Positions 1 through 8,849 of a stretch of DNA of 64,000 bases are shown in pieces. Position numbers and translations under genes: made by a program. Source of the stretch: an uncultured Clostridia bacterium (GTDB taxonomy: Bacteria; Bacillota; Clostridia; Oscillospirales; Ruminococcaceae); the NCBI GenBank assembly GCA_947625375.1, contig CANQOC010000007.1, positions 1-64,000 on the forward strand. Direction: 5' to 3'. How positions within the stretch are numbered: the first letter of the stretch is position 1; every line of letters starts with the position of its first letter. The notes below the pieces were generated by a model. That model did no database searches. It was not told where the DNA came from and worked only from the letters and a program-made list of their open reading frames with translations.

Positions 1-58
1 TGGTTCGTTCATTGTTCAATTTTCAAGGTACTCTGCCGACCCTCTCGCAAGGGTGCAC
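1..58 (-). other. Putative rRNA operon leader leaving the window
   Basis: Read on the minus strand, this stretch has a small hairpin (ACCCT...AGGGT near 37-55) followed by ACCTTGAAAATTGAACA, a block typical of leaders and spacers just ahead of 16S or 23S rRNA genes in Clostridia. The rRNA gene itself would lie beyond base 1 and is not visible. The call rests on this block and on the tandem promoters just upstream. Confidence 0.6.
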
Positions 59-63
59 CGATT

Positions 64-189
64 AGTTTAACACATCTTCCCGACTTTGTCAAGACTTTTT
101 TTGAAAGTTTTTCGAGAAATTTTTTCGGTGTTATTGGTGCCCTTGGGGGACAGCTTTGTTACTATACCACTTTTTAATTCCGTTGTCAA
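64..189 (-). promoter_or_regulatory. Tandem sigma-A promoters, probable rrn P1 and P2
   Basis: Two consensus promoters point leftward. The distal one has -35 TTGACA (184-189) and -10 TATAGT (161-166). The proximal one has TTGACA (87-92) and TAAACT (64-69). Both have 17-base spacers. Tandem strong promoters followed by the leader block at 1-58 are what an rRNA operon shows. They lie downstream of the comEC-to-DHHW operon on the same strand. Confidence 0.7.
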
Positions 190-228
190 GAGAAAAATCA
201 AAATTTTTTCAAAAAATTTTTCAAACCC

Positions 229-1368
229 CTATTTTTCGGCGGCGAGCTTTGCGATATTGACGTCTTCGGCAAAGGTCGAGGCGTTGTAGAGCAGCAGAAT
301 TCTGTCGAATTCGTCGGGGTCGGCATAGTCGGAAAGCCGCGCCATATAGCGCAGGTCGACGACCGCAATCCTCCCGAAGTGCTTGGTCAGAAACGGGACG
401 AAGCAGTTCGCGTAGCTGTCCTTTATAATAAGGATAGACCCGCCGCCCGACTCGGTTTCAATCTCCTCAAGCGGGACGTTCGGCCCCAAAAAGCAGAGAT
501 ATTTGTCCTTTTTTTCGAGATATTCCCGGAAAATGACCCCGTCCCTCTCGGCGACGCTCCCGTCGGCCGAGGTGATTTTTACTGACGTGACCCCCGCGCC
601 GCCCGATGTATAAAAGTCGACGGTGTCGGGTTCGGCGGCGTCGGAGAGGACGGCGGAATAATAGGTGCCGAGGAAGGAGTGACTCGCGTGCTCAACGTCG
701 ATTCTGTCGACGGTCACGGGGTCGTAGCCGTATCTTCTCATGCACTCGGTATAGGCGATATACGCGCCGTAGGTCGTCCAGTGGTGGTCGGTCCGGTAAT
801 AGATATAGTCATCGCGGGCGCGGAAAAGCGGGTCATAGACGTTTATCTTCCCGATTCCTTCGTTTAAGGAATCATATACATAGTTAATCATCTTCCGCTG
901 CTCGACGTCGGGGGAATACGAGGGAAGGCGGTCGGCGTATATCTGTGCCGACGTCGGGGCGATGAGCACGCTAAGCTTTCCGCCGGTCGCCTCGTCAAAG
1001 CTGTTTATGGCGGCGATGGAGCGGTCAATCCGCCCGTAGTCATAAGGCTCGGACGCCTCGAATAAGCTTCCGTTTGAGATATAGATTCCGTTGACCTCGT
1101 TGTGCCCCGAAAGGAGTTCGAGCTCGGTGCGGAGGGATATCCAGCGGTTGCGGAGTGCGAAGTGCTCCCGGCAGTAGTCGGACAGTCCCGCCGAGACATT
1201 CCCCGAAAACCACCCCGACGTCGAAAGCCTCGGAAGCTCGGCGAGATAACGGTTTTCGTCCTCCGAAAAGCTTTGCTTCGGAGAAAGGACCGTCGCGAAA
1301 AGAAGCACCGCGAGCGCCGCAAAGAAGAACGCGGAATTGAGTATTGAAATCAGCTTTGAGCCGCGCAC
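229..1368 (-). CDS. DHHW family protein, AlgJ/AlgX-like partner of MBOAT
   Basis: About 379 residues: an N-terminal membrane anchor or signal (LISILNSAFFFAALAVLLF) and a periplasmic-type SGNH-like domain with the family signature DHHW inside YYRTDHHWTTYGAY. DHHW/AlgJ-like proteins work outside the membrane with an MBOAT acyltransferase to O-acetylate an exported polysaccharide or lipid. The MBOAT gene is immediately upstream (15 bases away), which supports this pairing. I chose the GTG at 1368 because a perfect GGAGGTGA lies just before it; a TTG at 1383 is also open. The substrate is not visible from sequence. Confidence 0.85.
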   Translation of the reverse strand: MRGSKLISILNSAFFFAALAVLLFATVLSPKQSFSEDENRYLAELPRLSTSGWFSGNVSAGLSDYCREHFALRNRWISLRTELELLSGHNEVNGIYISNGSLFEASEPYDYGRIDRSIAAINSFDEATGGKLSVLIAPTSAQIYADRLPSYSPDVEQRKMINYVYDSLNEGIGKINVYDPLFRARDDYIYYRTDHHWTTYGAYIAYTECMRRYGYDPVTVDRIDVEHASHSFLGTYYSAVLSDAAEPDTVDFYTSGGAGVTSVKITSADGSVAERDGVIFREYLEKKDKYLCFLGPNVPLEEIETESGGGSILIIKDSYANCFVPFLTKHFGRIAVVDLRYMARLSDYADPDEFDRILLLYNASTFAEDVNIAKLAAEK

Positions 1369-1383
1369 GGCGGTCACCTCCAA

Positions 1384-2853
1384 TCAGAAGTTGAAATAGA
1401 GAAACGGGTTATAGCCGTCATAGACGAGATATGCCGTCGACGCGGCCAGAAGGAGCACCGTCACGAGCGGCTCAATCACCGTGAACACACTGAGCCGAAG
1501 TCCCGCGCGCTCAAGCCGGGCGTCGATTCGCTGCCTGAGGTTTTTGGGCGCGTCGGAAGCGAAGAAAGCGCCGAGCGACAGTGTGACCGAATATTCACAG
1601 ACGAGCCAGAAGGTGTTGCGGTCGAAGAACGTCCCTCCCCTTCCGAACATCGCCGCGATATAGCCGGCCGCCGCCGAGAGGCTTTCGGTGTCGAAGATGA
1701 CCCAGCCAATCATCACGCAGAGCATCGTCACCAGCCAGCGGAGAAATCCGAAGCGCTCGGGGTCGCCCTTCGGGATAAAGTGCTCCGCAATTATAAGCAC
1801 CCCGAACCAGCAGCCCCAGACGATGAAGTTCAGGCTTGCGCCGTGCCAGAGACCGGTCAGGAGCCAGACTATCATAAGGTTGCGGACGGTTTTTAGCGCG
1901 CCGCAGCGGCTCCCGCCGAGTGGGAAATAGACATAGTCCCTGAACCAGCGTCCGAGAGTGATGTGCCACCTGCGCCAGAATTCGCGGACGCTTTTTGAGG
2001 TATACGGCAGGTCGAAGTTCTCGGGGAAGTCGAACCCGAGCATCTTTCCGAGGCCGATTGCCATGTCGGAATAGCCGGAGAAGTCGAAGTATATCTGAAG
2101 CGTGAACGCGGCGATTCCGAGCCAAGCCGTAAGGACCGGCATTTCCGAGACGTCGCCTGCCTTGACCTCTGCCCAAAGGCGGCCGATGTTGTTCGCAAGG
2201 AGGACCTTTTTCGCGAGTCCCCTTGTGAAGCGCGTCACCCCGGCGGAGAGTGATTCCGCGGTCACGCGGCGCGAGTCGAGGCGGTCGGCGATGTCGGAAT
2301 AGAGGACAATCGGGCCCGCCACAATCTGCGGGAACATCGCGACATATGCCGCGAAGTCGACGAAATTACGCCTTGCCTCCGCCTTTTTGCGGTAGACGTC
2401 GAAGGTGTATGACATGCTCTGGAACGTGAAGAAGGATATCCCGATTGGTAGGACGATTCCCGAGAGCGAGAAGTGCGTCCCGAAAATGCCGTTCGACGCG
2501 GCGGCATAGATGTTGAGCGGAAGATTTATTCCGAAGACCGAGTTTACCGTCTCTATTATAAATGATGTATACTTGAAGACGGCGAGGGAGCCGACGCTGA
2601 ACACCGTTGCTAAGATAAGCCAGAGTCTCGCCTTTTTTGTCCCGGCGCCGTATTTCGTTATCATCAGTCCGGCAAACCAGTTCACGGCGCAGACGAGCAC
2701 CAGAAGAATCACCCTCACCGGCTCGCCGTATGCGTAGAAGAAGAGACCGGTCAGCAAAAGAGTGAGGTTTTTGAGCCGCTTCGGCGTCAGGGCATGGAGA
2801 ATCAGCGCCGCCGGCAGAAAGAAGTATAAAAATTCTATCGACGAAAATACCAT
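1384..2853 (-). CDS. MBOAT family O-acyltransferase (AlgI-like)
   Basis: 489 residues with many membrane segments and the hallmarks of MBOAT polysaccharide acyltransferases: EFWRRWHITLGRWFRDYVYFP and the catalytic-histidine stretch LLTGLWHGASLNFIVWG. The family passes acetyl groups across the membrane to an external acceptor. The start at 2853 has AGGAGGGG upstream. The next gene downstream is the DHHW partner. It could modify a cell-wall polymer or capsule; nothing nearby names the polymer. Confidence 0.9.
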   Translation of the reverse strand: MVFSSIEFLYFFLPAALILHALTPKRLKNLTLLLTGLFFYAYGEPVRVILLVLVCAVNWFAGLMITKYGAGTKKARLWLILATVFSVGSLAVFKYTSFIIETVNSVFGINLPLNIYAAASNGIFGTHFSLSGIVLPIGISFFTFQSMSYTFDVYRKKAEARRNFVDFAAYVAMFPQIVAGPIVLYSDIADRLDSRRVTAESLSAGVTRFTRGLAKKVLLANNIGRLWAEVKAGDVSEMPVLTAWLGIAAFTLQIYFDFSGYSDMAIGLGKMLGFDFPENFDLPYTSKSVREFWRRWHITLGRWFRDYVYFPLGGSRCGALKTVRNLMIVWLLTGLWHGASLNFIVWGCWFGVLIIAEHFIPKGDPERFGFLRWLVTMLCVMIGWVIFDTESLSAAAGYIAAMFGRGGTFFDRNTFWLVCEYSVTLSLGAFFASDAPKNLRQRIDARLERAGLRLSVFTVIEPLVTVLLLAASTAYLVYDGYNPFLYFNF

Positions 2854-2873
2854 CTCGCCCCTCCTGTTGTCAT

Positions 2874-3449
2874 TCAGCCACCGATGAGCTCTTTATATGC
2901 GTCATAGCCGACCGTCGCGTTTAAAACGTCCAAAAGTCCCGAGGTCGAAAGCCTTTCGGGAAGACCGAGCTTTTTAAGCAGCCCGGCGCGCTTTTCCGAC
3001 GAGTCCCGCCGTCCGAAAAGACCGTCATCAAATAGGTCTGCGCGGGTGATTTTTTTAAGCGGCGGGCGCCCGTCGTCGACCGCTCCGGCGTCATAAAGCG
3101 CCTTTATGATGACCTCCGAGCATACGCCCTCGACGCCGATTTTCCCCTCGGCGGACGGGCGGCGCTTCCGCCTTTCCTTTCCGTATATGTCGGGGATATA
3201 GGCACAGCGCACCTCTCCCCGCGGGACAATCCCCTTTATGTATCCGCGGATTTTAAAGCCGGCGGCGTCGCTGTCGGTCAGGACGGTGATTCCGCCGTTT
3301 TCGGCATACCGCCTTATAAGCGCGCGCTTTTCCTCGCTTCTGAATACTCCGAAGCCGTCGGTCGTTATGACCGTTCCGTCGACGATTCCGCCGAGCTTGA
3401 TTTTGTCGTACTTTCCCTCGACGACTATCGCCCCTTTAATCCTTATCAT
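2874..3449 (-). CDS. rnmV: Toprim protein, ribonuclease M5-like
   Basis: 191 residues, the size of RNase M5, which trims 5S rRNA precursors in Gram-positives. The Toprim glutamate is in IVVEGKYDKIKL and the DxD pair in LTDSDAAGFKIRGYIK. The stretch KRRPSAEGKIGVEG matches the conserved second half of the family. Its start overlaps the holA stop by four bases (ATGA). The location just ahead of a probable rRNA operon fits but does not prove the role. It could be a related Toprim nuclease of different substrate. Confidence 0.8.
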   Translation of the reverse strand: MIRIKGAIVVEGKYDKIKLGGIVDGTVITTDGFGVFRSEEKRALIRRYAENGGITVLTDSDAAGFKIRGYIKGIVPRGEVRCAYIPDIYGKERRKRRPSAEGKIGVEGVCSEVIIKALYDAGAVDDGRPPLKKITRADLFDDGLFGRRDSSEKRAGLLKKLGLPERLSTSGLLDVLNATVGYDAYKELIGG

Positions 3450-4501
3450 CGCGGGTTCATCATCCTTATAATCGCCTCTTCAAGAAGAATACGCTTGTCC
3501 GTCTTTTTCGACTTCATGTCGGCGTCACATTCGGCGAGCACTCCGAGGCAGTACCGAAGCCGCTCGACCGGCACCCGCTGGCAGTCCCGCATCGCGTTTC
3601 TGACGGCGAATTCGCGCCCGCGGTAGGAAAAGTCCGAGACGACGTCGCTCTCGCCGCGGTTCGACATCAGCGCGAGCTTTGCGCGGTATAAATCCAAAAA
3701 CGCGCCGCCGATTACGGCGAGAAGGGGTATGCTCTCCTGCTGGCGCGAATAGAGCTCGGAAAGGCTCTCGAATGCCGCCCTTGTGTTCCCCGAAGCCACC
3801 GCCCGGGCGAGCTTATAGGCGTCGGTGTCGAGCTGTCCCGCGACGAGTTCATCAACGTCCTCTTCGGTGATTGTCCCTCCGGCGCGATAGGCGGAAAGCT
3901 TTTCGATTTCGTTGTTTATCATCAGCATATTGCACAGACACGCCTGTGCAAGCGCGATTGCGGCCGAGTCGGTGATTTCGCTTCCGCGGCGGGCGGCCTT
4001 TTCGCGAATCGGCTTGACGAGGTCCTGCGGCCGCTTATATGCGAATTCGACCGCCTCTCCCCCCGCCTTTACGACCGCCTCGGCGAGCTTCTGATTCTTC
4101 GCCGAAAGCGTCTTCTTCCCGCCGCAGAGGTCGGTGCCGGTGGCATAGAAAATGACGGTCGTCGTCTCGGGGTCAAGTCCCGAAACTGCGGCGCAGAGCG
4201 CCTTAAGGTCGTCGGCGCGAAGGCTTTCGGCGTTGAGGTCGTTCACCGCCGCGACGACCCTTTCGGCGAACATCGGTAGCGATTCGCACACGTCGGAAAA
4301 AACGGACAAATCGAAGTCCGAGCCGTCAAAAAAGTGATAGTTAAGGTCTCGGGCGTCGTCGGGGCAGAGCTTTGATATAAGGCGCTTCGACGCGCTTTCG
4401 AGCGACGCGACGTCCTTTCCGAAGAAAAAGTAGCATGAGCGGATATCCCCCGCCCTGAGATGCTTATAGAGTTCCTGTTCCCCGGTCAACTTAACCGCCA
4501 T
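3446..4501 (-). CDS. holA: DNA polymerase III, delta subunit
   Basis: 351 residues, normal for HolA, the clamp-loader subunit that opens the beta clamp. The N-terminal region ELYKHLRAGDIRSCYFFFGKD and the helical C-terminal region fit the family, which keeps the AAA+ fold without a Walker A motif. It overlaps the upstream comEC-like gene by 11 bases; comEC-holA is a common order in Bacillota. GGAGTGA precedes the ATG. Confidence 0.85.
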   Translation of the reverse strand: MAVKLTGEQELYKHLRAGDIRSCYFFFGKDVASLESASKRLISKLCPDDARDLNYHFFDGSDFDLSVFSDVCESLPMFAERVVAAVNDLNAESLRADDLKALCAAVSGLDPETTTVIFYATGTDLCGGKKTLSAKNQKLAEAVVKAGGEAVEFAYKRPQDLVKPIREKAARRGSEITDSAAIALAQACLCNMLMINNEIEKLSAYRAGGTITEEDVDELVAGQLDTDAYKLARAVASGNTRAAFESLSELYSRQQESIPLLAVIGGAFLDLYRAKLALMSNRGESDVVSDFSYRGREFAVRNAMRDCQRVPVERLRYCLGVLAECDADMKSKKTDKRILLEEAIIRMMNPR

Positions 4502-6446
4502 TTTTTATCACTCCAAGGTTATACTTTTTAAAGAAACTGCCGAATCCGACCTCCGGACTCCCGCCGAGCTTTTCGACGGTTATTCCGTTGAGAAGACAGA
4601 TGTCTCCGCTTCCGTCCGCCGAAACGGTGACGCTTCGGTTCGGGGTATTGACCGTAAAACCGCCGCCGTCGGCCGTCACAAGAAGTCCGAGCGCGAAAAG
4701 ACCATCTCCGCGGCTCAAATCGCCCGCTTCGGGGTAATAGGGACTCCCCGTGAGGACGGGTTTATACGCCCCGAGGGACGCCTCGGCTTTGTCATATAAA
4801 ATTGCCGCCGAAATTCCGGACGCGCCGACCCTGTCGAGCACCGAGGTCACCCCGGCCGACTGAGTCCCGTCGAAGTCAATTATAATACATTCTCCGGCTT
4901 TATGCAAGACCGCCGCGCGGCCGTTCCCGTCCGAAATGAGGTACATATCGACGCGGTCCGCCGTCATAAGCGTGCCGAACGACACCGACGAGACCGTTAT
5001 AAGCGCGAGACATAGCGCCGAAAACGCCGTCTTTCTGACGTTTGAGGTCATAAAGTATACCGAAAAAACCGCAATAGCCGAGAATGCAGCCGCCGCCGCG
5101 AGTCCTCCGCCGCAAAGATATGAAAACCCGAGCGACGAAACGCCGCCGGCGAGCGCAGTCACCGCTTTGCAGAGCGCACCCGCAGCCTTTATCGGCAGGG
5201 AAAACGCCGTCCCGAGCGCGGCATATATCATTCCGAAGACGAGCGACAGCGAGCAGAGCGGCACCGCAAGAAGATTTGTCAGCGGAGCGAGGAGCGACGT
5301 CCCGCCGAAAAAGCGGATTGCAATCGGCGCGGTCGCGGCGCTTGCGCAGGCCGAGCCGCAGAGAGACACAGCGGCGGGATTTTTCAGTCCGAACGCCTTT
5401 ACGACCGCCGGCGCGGCGACTCCGACGCCGAATACCCCAGCGAGCGACAAAAGGAGCGATACGTCCGCCGCGGCGAACGGGTCGGCGAGGGTTATGACAA
5501 ACCCGCTCAGCGACAGCGTCGTCAGCGTGTCCTGCCGGCGGTGAGCCGTAAAGGCGGCGATTCCCGAAAGGACCATGATTCCCGCGCGGACTGCCGAGAC
5601 CCGGAACCCCGAGAACGCGGCGAACATCATCACCGAGAGTCCGCAGACCGCCGCCGAAAGGCTTCGCGGCGCCCTTATCCGCCGGAGTATGTACATAAGC
5701 GCGAACGCCGCCGCAGAGACGTGAAGTCCCGATACCGCCGCGAGATGCGCGATTCCCGAGCGGTTGAGCTTGCTCCGGAGGGCGTCCGAAATTGCCGAGC
5801 TGTCCCCCGTGACCGACGCGGCCAAAAGCTCGCCCGCTTCGCCGCCGACCTCGCGCCGGATTTCCCGCGATACCCTCCTGCCGTATTCCCTGAGCCGGTC
5901 GGCGATGCTCCCGCCGGGCGACAGGGTCGTAACGTCCGAGACCGCCGTTCCGCTAAGATATATTCCGTCGGGGAGATAGACCGTGCGCGCAGAAAATGTA
6001 TCCGAATCTGAGATTTTTGACACCGAGGCTTCGAGCGAAATTTCGTCCCCGAAGCCGCCGCCGAAGCCGGAGACTGAGATGCTGAATTTCCCGGGATATC
6101 CGCCGGCTATGCCCTTGATGACGACCCGGGCGCGGTCGCCCTCGGTATAGTCGCAGACGCGTCCGACGACCGGAACGGTCTGTCCGTCCAAGGCTTCGAG
6201 CGGGACAAGAACCAGCGCGGTTTTTACGCCGGAATAGGCGAGAGCGGCCGCAAATGCGCCAAAAAAGAGCAGTGCGCGGTATTTAAAGCCGAGCTTAAGA
6301 ATCACCGCGGACATTCCGAGCACCGCCGCCCATGCCGCCAAAAAGAAGTATCCGCCGAAGCCGAGCGAACCGTTCACGCAGAGCAAAAAAGACAGTATCA
6401 GCCCGCAGAGCCACCCCGAGAATGCCGTCGCCGTCTTTCTTGTCAT
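4491..6446 (-). CDS. comEC: ComEC/Rec2-like DNA channel with vestigial nuclease domain
   Basis: About 651 residues. It has N-terminal membrane helices with an OB-like domain (roughly 60-170), then the competence domain (LLAASVTGDSSAISDALRS, GIAHLAAVSGLHVSAAAFAL) with many helices. ComEC carries single-stranded DNA into the cell. Full-length members end in a metallo-beta-lactamase domain with an HxHxDH site. Here the last 170 residues keep a faint match (YLISDGNGRAAVLH, IIIDFDG) but have YDKAEASLGAYKP where the metal ligands should be. The ATG at 6446 is preferred over the GTG at 6455, which lies inside the AAGGTGAG ribosome site. Confidence 0.8.
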   Translation of the reverse strand: MTRKTATAFSGWLCGLILSFLLCVNGSLGFGGYFFLAAWAAVLGMSAVILKLGFKYRALLFFGAFAAALAYSGVKTALVLVPLEALDGQTVPVVGRVCDYTEGDRARVVIKGIAGGYPGKFSISVSGFGGGFGDEISLEASVSKISDSDTFSARTVYLPDGIYLSGTAVSDVTTLSPGGSIADRLREYGRRVSREIRREVGGEAGELLAASVTGDSSAISDALRSKLNRSGIAHLAAVSGLHVSAAAFALMYILRRIRAPRSLSAAVCGLSVMMFAAFSGFRVSAVRAGIMVLSGIAAFTAHRRQDTLTTLSLSGFVITLADPFAAADVSLLLSLAGVFGVGVAAPAVVKAFGLKNPAAVSLCGSACASAATAPIAIRFFGGTSLLAPLTNLLAVPLCSLSLVFGMIYAALGTAFSLPIKAAGALCKAVTALAGGVSSLGFSYLCGGGLAAAAAFSAIAVFSVYFMTSNVRKTAFSALCLALITVSSVSFGTLMTADRVDMYLISDGNGRAAVLHKAGECIIIDFDGTQSAGVTSVLDRVGASGISAAILYDKAEASLGAYKPVLTGSPYYPEAGDLSRGDGLFALGLLVTADGGGFTVNTPNRSVTVSADGSGDICLLNGITVEKLGGSPEVGFGSFFKKYNLGVIKNGG

Positions 6447-6466
6447 CAATCTCACCTTCTGTCAAA

Positions 6467-6495
6467 AGTATAGCAGATTGAGCGGTTGCAGTCAA
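6467..6495 (-). promoter_or_regulatory. Promoter of the comEC operon
   Basis: On the minus strand: -35 TTGACT (6490-6495), 17-base spacer, -10 TATACT (6467-6472), about 20 bases ahead of the comEC ribosome site. A heptamer array begins two bases upstream of the -35. Confidence 0.75.
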
Positions 6496-6496
6496 C

Positions 6497-6538
6497 CTGT
6501 CAGACAGGCAGAAGTCAGAGGTCAGAAGACAGAATTAA
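6497..6538 (-). repeat. Degenerate heptamer array abutting comEC promoter
   Basis: Six 7-base units on the plus strand: CTGTCAG, ACAGGCA, GAAGTCA, GAGGTCA, GAAGACA, GAATTAA. On the minus strand they read toward the promoter as TTCTGAC-like units. Related arrays lie at 23261, 34980, 38046 and 42192. Confidence 0.7.
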
Positions 6539-6567
6539 GGCGGGAAGGACAATTTACGGGATATGTA

Positions 6568-6596
6568 TTGCAATTTTTGCGCGGTTGTGCTATACT
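6568..6596 (+). promoter_or_regulatory. Promoter for the 6658-11431 operon
   Basis: -35 TTGCAA (6568-6573), 17-base spacer, -10 TATACT (6591-6596). It lies about 60 bases ahead of the first gene and is divergent from the comEC promoter. Confidence 0.6.
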
Positions 6597-6657
6597 TAAC
6601 TGAATATCGTCGGCGGGCGGGAGGTTCGCCGGAGTTTGTGAAAGGAAGTCTTTTTTG

Positions 6658-7083
6658 ATGATATACGCAATGCAGACCGCCATGCTTAACAGCAGGTTTA
6701 CGCCGATGCCGATGAAGTTCCAGCTTCCGTTCTGCATCGTCGCGACGCTTATATTCCTTATTATCTTCCTCAAGAGAAAAAGCGTTTCGGCGATAATCTG
6801 GATTCTCATCTGCGACGCGACCCTTATTCTTCAGTTCTACAACGACCGCACAACCGCGCTCGCCGTCGGGATATGCGAAATCTTTCTCTTCGCGGTGCTC
6901 TTTGTACTTTGGATTCGCGGGAAAATCGCCGCAAAGAATTCGCCGCCCGAGGACAGCTCGCCCGACCCCGAAAACGACGACCGCGCCGACATCGAAAAGC
7001 TTATGAAGTCGGAGATGCAGAACATCGTCCCCGAGAAAAAGGAGGACGTCATCGGAAGCGCTTTCGATGACGACAAGCTGTGA
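6658..7083 (+). CDS. Small membrane protein of unknown function
   Basis: 141 residues that I do not recognise. There are three likely membrane helices in the first 90 residues (FCIVATLIFLIIFL, IIWILICDATLILQF, ICEIFLFAVLFVLWI), then an acidic cytoplasmic tail rich in D, E and P. The ATG at 6658 follows AAAGGAAG; the TTG one codon earlier is less likely. The stop overlaps the GTG start of the next gene, so the two are probably translated together. Confidence 0.7.
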   Translation: MIYAMQTAMLNSRFTPMPMKFQLPFCIVATLIFLIIFLKRKSVSAIIWILICDATLILQFYNDRTTALAVGICEIFLFAVLFVLWIRGKIAAKNSPPEDSSPDPENDDRADIEKLMKSEMQNIVPEKKEDVIGSAFDDDKL

Positions 7084-8039
7084 AAAAGGCGGTTATTCTC
7101 GACGCCTCGACCGTCACCGACGGCGACGTCTCGCTCGAACCGCTTACGTCTTTGTGCGACACTGCGGTCTATGACCTGACAAGGCCGGACGAGGTCGCCG
7201 AAAGGGTCGGCGGGGCCGAGGCCGTCCTCACAAACAAGTGCCTCATCTCGGCGGATGTGTTCAAAAAATGCCCGGGCCTTAAATTCGTCGGACTTTTCGC
7301 GACGGGATACAACAACGTCGACATCGGCGCGGCGGCGCAAAGGGGCGCAGTCGTCTCTAATGTCCCGGGGTATTCGACCGACTCGGTCGCACAGCACACC
7401 TTTGCGCTTATTCTCCACCACTATTCAAGCGTCGCGAAGTATTCGGAATACACCGCGTCGGGGCAGTGGTGCTATTCCACCCTGTTTACTCACTTCGGCG
7501 CTCCCCTCTTCGAGCTTTCGGGGAAGACAATCGGGATTGTCGGCTACGGCGCAATCGGAAAGGCGGTCGCGAAAATCGCGCTTGCGTTCAATATGCGCGT
7601 CGCGGTCTGCACAAGGACGCCTCCCAAGGACACGCGCGGGATTGAGCTTATGCCGCTCGAAAGGCTCCTCTCGGTATCGGACATCGTCACTCTGCACTGT
7701 CCGCTGACGCCGGCGACCGAAAAGCTTATCAACGAAAAGACGCTTTCTCTGATGATGCCGTCGGCGATACTTATCAACACGTCGCGGGGCGGAACCGTCG
7801 ACGAATATGCGCTGAGAAAAGCGCTCGACGATGGGAAAATCGCGGGGTTCGGCGCCGACGTCCTGACGGTCGAGCCGATGTCGAAGGACTGTCCGCTTCT
7901 GGGCGCAAGGAACTACTGCATCACGCCGCACATCGCTTGGGCGCCGCTCGAAACGCGAATCCGCCTTATCGGCATGGTCAGAGAGAATCTTTCGGCATAT
8001 CTCGCCGGAAGTCCGATAAATAACGTAGTAAAGCAGTGA
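7080..8039 (+). CDS. D-isomer 2-hydroxyacid dehydrogenase, NAD-binding
   Basis: 319 residues. The Rossmann loop is GIVGYGAIGKAVAKIA. The catalytic Arg is in NTSRGGTVDE, the Glu in GADVLTVEPM and the His in ITPHIAWAP. The family reduces 2-oxoacids to D-2-hydroxyacids with NAD(P)H. The overall sequence resembles glycerate/hydroxypyruvate-reductase-type members, but the substrate cannot be fixed. GTG start, overlapping the previous stop; proB begins four bases after its stop. Confidence 0.88.
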   Translation: MKKAVILDASTVTDGDVSLEPLTSLCDTAVYDLTRPDEVAERVGGAEAVLTNKCLISADVFKKCPGLKFVGLFATGYNNVDIGAAAQRGAVVSNVPGYSTDSVAQHTFALILHHYSSVAKYSEYTASGQWCYSTLFTHFGAPLFELSGKTIGIVGYGAIGKAVAKIALAFNMRVAVCTRTPPKDTRGIELMPLERLLSVSDIVTLHCPLTPATEKLINEKTLSLMMPSAILINTSRGGTVDEYALRKALDDGKIAGFGADVLTVEPMSKDCPLLGARNYCITPHIAWAPLETRIRLIGMVRENLSAYLAGSPINNVVKQ

Positions 8040-8043
8040 TATC

Positions 8044-8832
8044 ATGAATAAAAAACGCGTTGTCGTAAAGGTCGGGACGTCGACCCTCACCCACGCAACG
8101 GGGAGCTTTAATATCCGCCACCTCGAAAGCCTTGTGAAGACGCTTTCCGACATCAGGAACTCGGGCTGCGAAATCGTCCTTGTGTCGTCGGGGGCAATCG
8201 GCCTCGGAATGGCGAAGCTCGGACTTTTGCAGCGCCCGAAGGACACTCCGTCGAAGCAGGCTTGCGCCGCTGTCGGGCAGTGCGAGCTGATGAATATGTA
8301 TGACCGGCTCTTCCGCGACTATAACATCACGGTGGCGCAGGTTCTGCTCACAAAATACGTCCTCTCGGACGAGCGGAAGGAAAACGTCGTGAACGCGCTT
8401 GAAAAAATAATCGCCTCGGGCGCGATTCCGATTGTCAACGAAAACGACGTCGTCGCAATAGACGAGCTCGAGCTCGAGGTCGGCGAAAACGACAGCCTTG
8501 CGGCGATTGTCTCGGTAATCGTCGGCGCGGACCTCCTTATAATAATGTCCGACATCGACGGTCTTTACGACAGCGACCCGAGGACGAACCCGGCGGCAAA
8601 GCTTATTTCGCGCGTCGAGGGAATCACCGACGAAATCGAGAAATCCGCCTCGGGCGCCGGAACGATGCTCGGGACGGGCGGAATGGCGACAAAGGTAAAA
8701 GCGGCAAGGATTGCCAACGGGTACGGAATAGATATGCTCATCATAAACGGCTCGCGGCCGGAAAACCTGTATGACGTTTTCGACGGAAAGGTCATCGGGA
8801 CGCTGTTCGCCGCGGATAAAAAACACGACTGA
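8044..8832 (+). CDS. proB: Glutamate 5-kinase
   Basis: 262 residues: the short ProB form with only the amino-acid kinase domain and no C-terminal PUA domain. VVKVGTSTL at the N-terminus, VLVSSGAIGLG and IPIVNENDVVAIDE are family motifs. It phosphorylates glutamate, the first step of proline synthesis. proA follows directly. No proC is seen in the window. Confidence 0.95.
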   Translation: MNKKRVVVKVGTSTLTHATGSFNIRHLESLVKTLSDIRNSGCEIVLVSSGAIGLGMAKLGLLQRPKDTPSKQACAAVGQCELMNMYDRLFRDYNITVAQVLLTKYVLSDERKENVVNALEKIIASGAIPIVNENDVVAIDELELEVGENDSLAAIVSVIVGADLLIIMSDIDGLYDSDPRTNPAAKLISRVEGITDEIEKSASGAGTMLGTGGMATKVKAARIANGYGIDMLIINGSRPENLYDVFDGKVIGTLFAADKKHD

Positions 8833-8849
8833 CGGAAAGGGGTGCCGAA

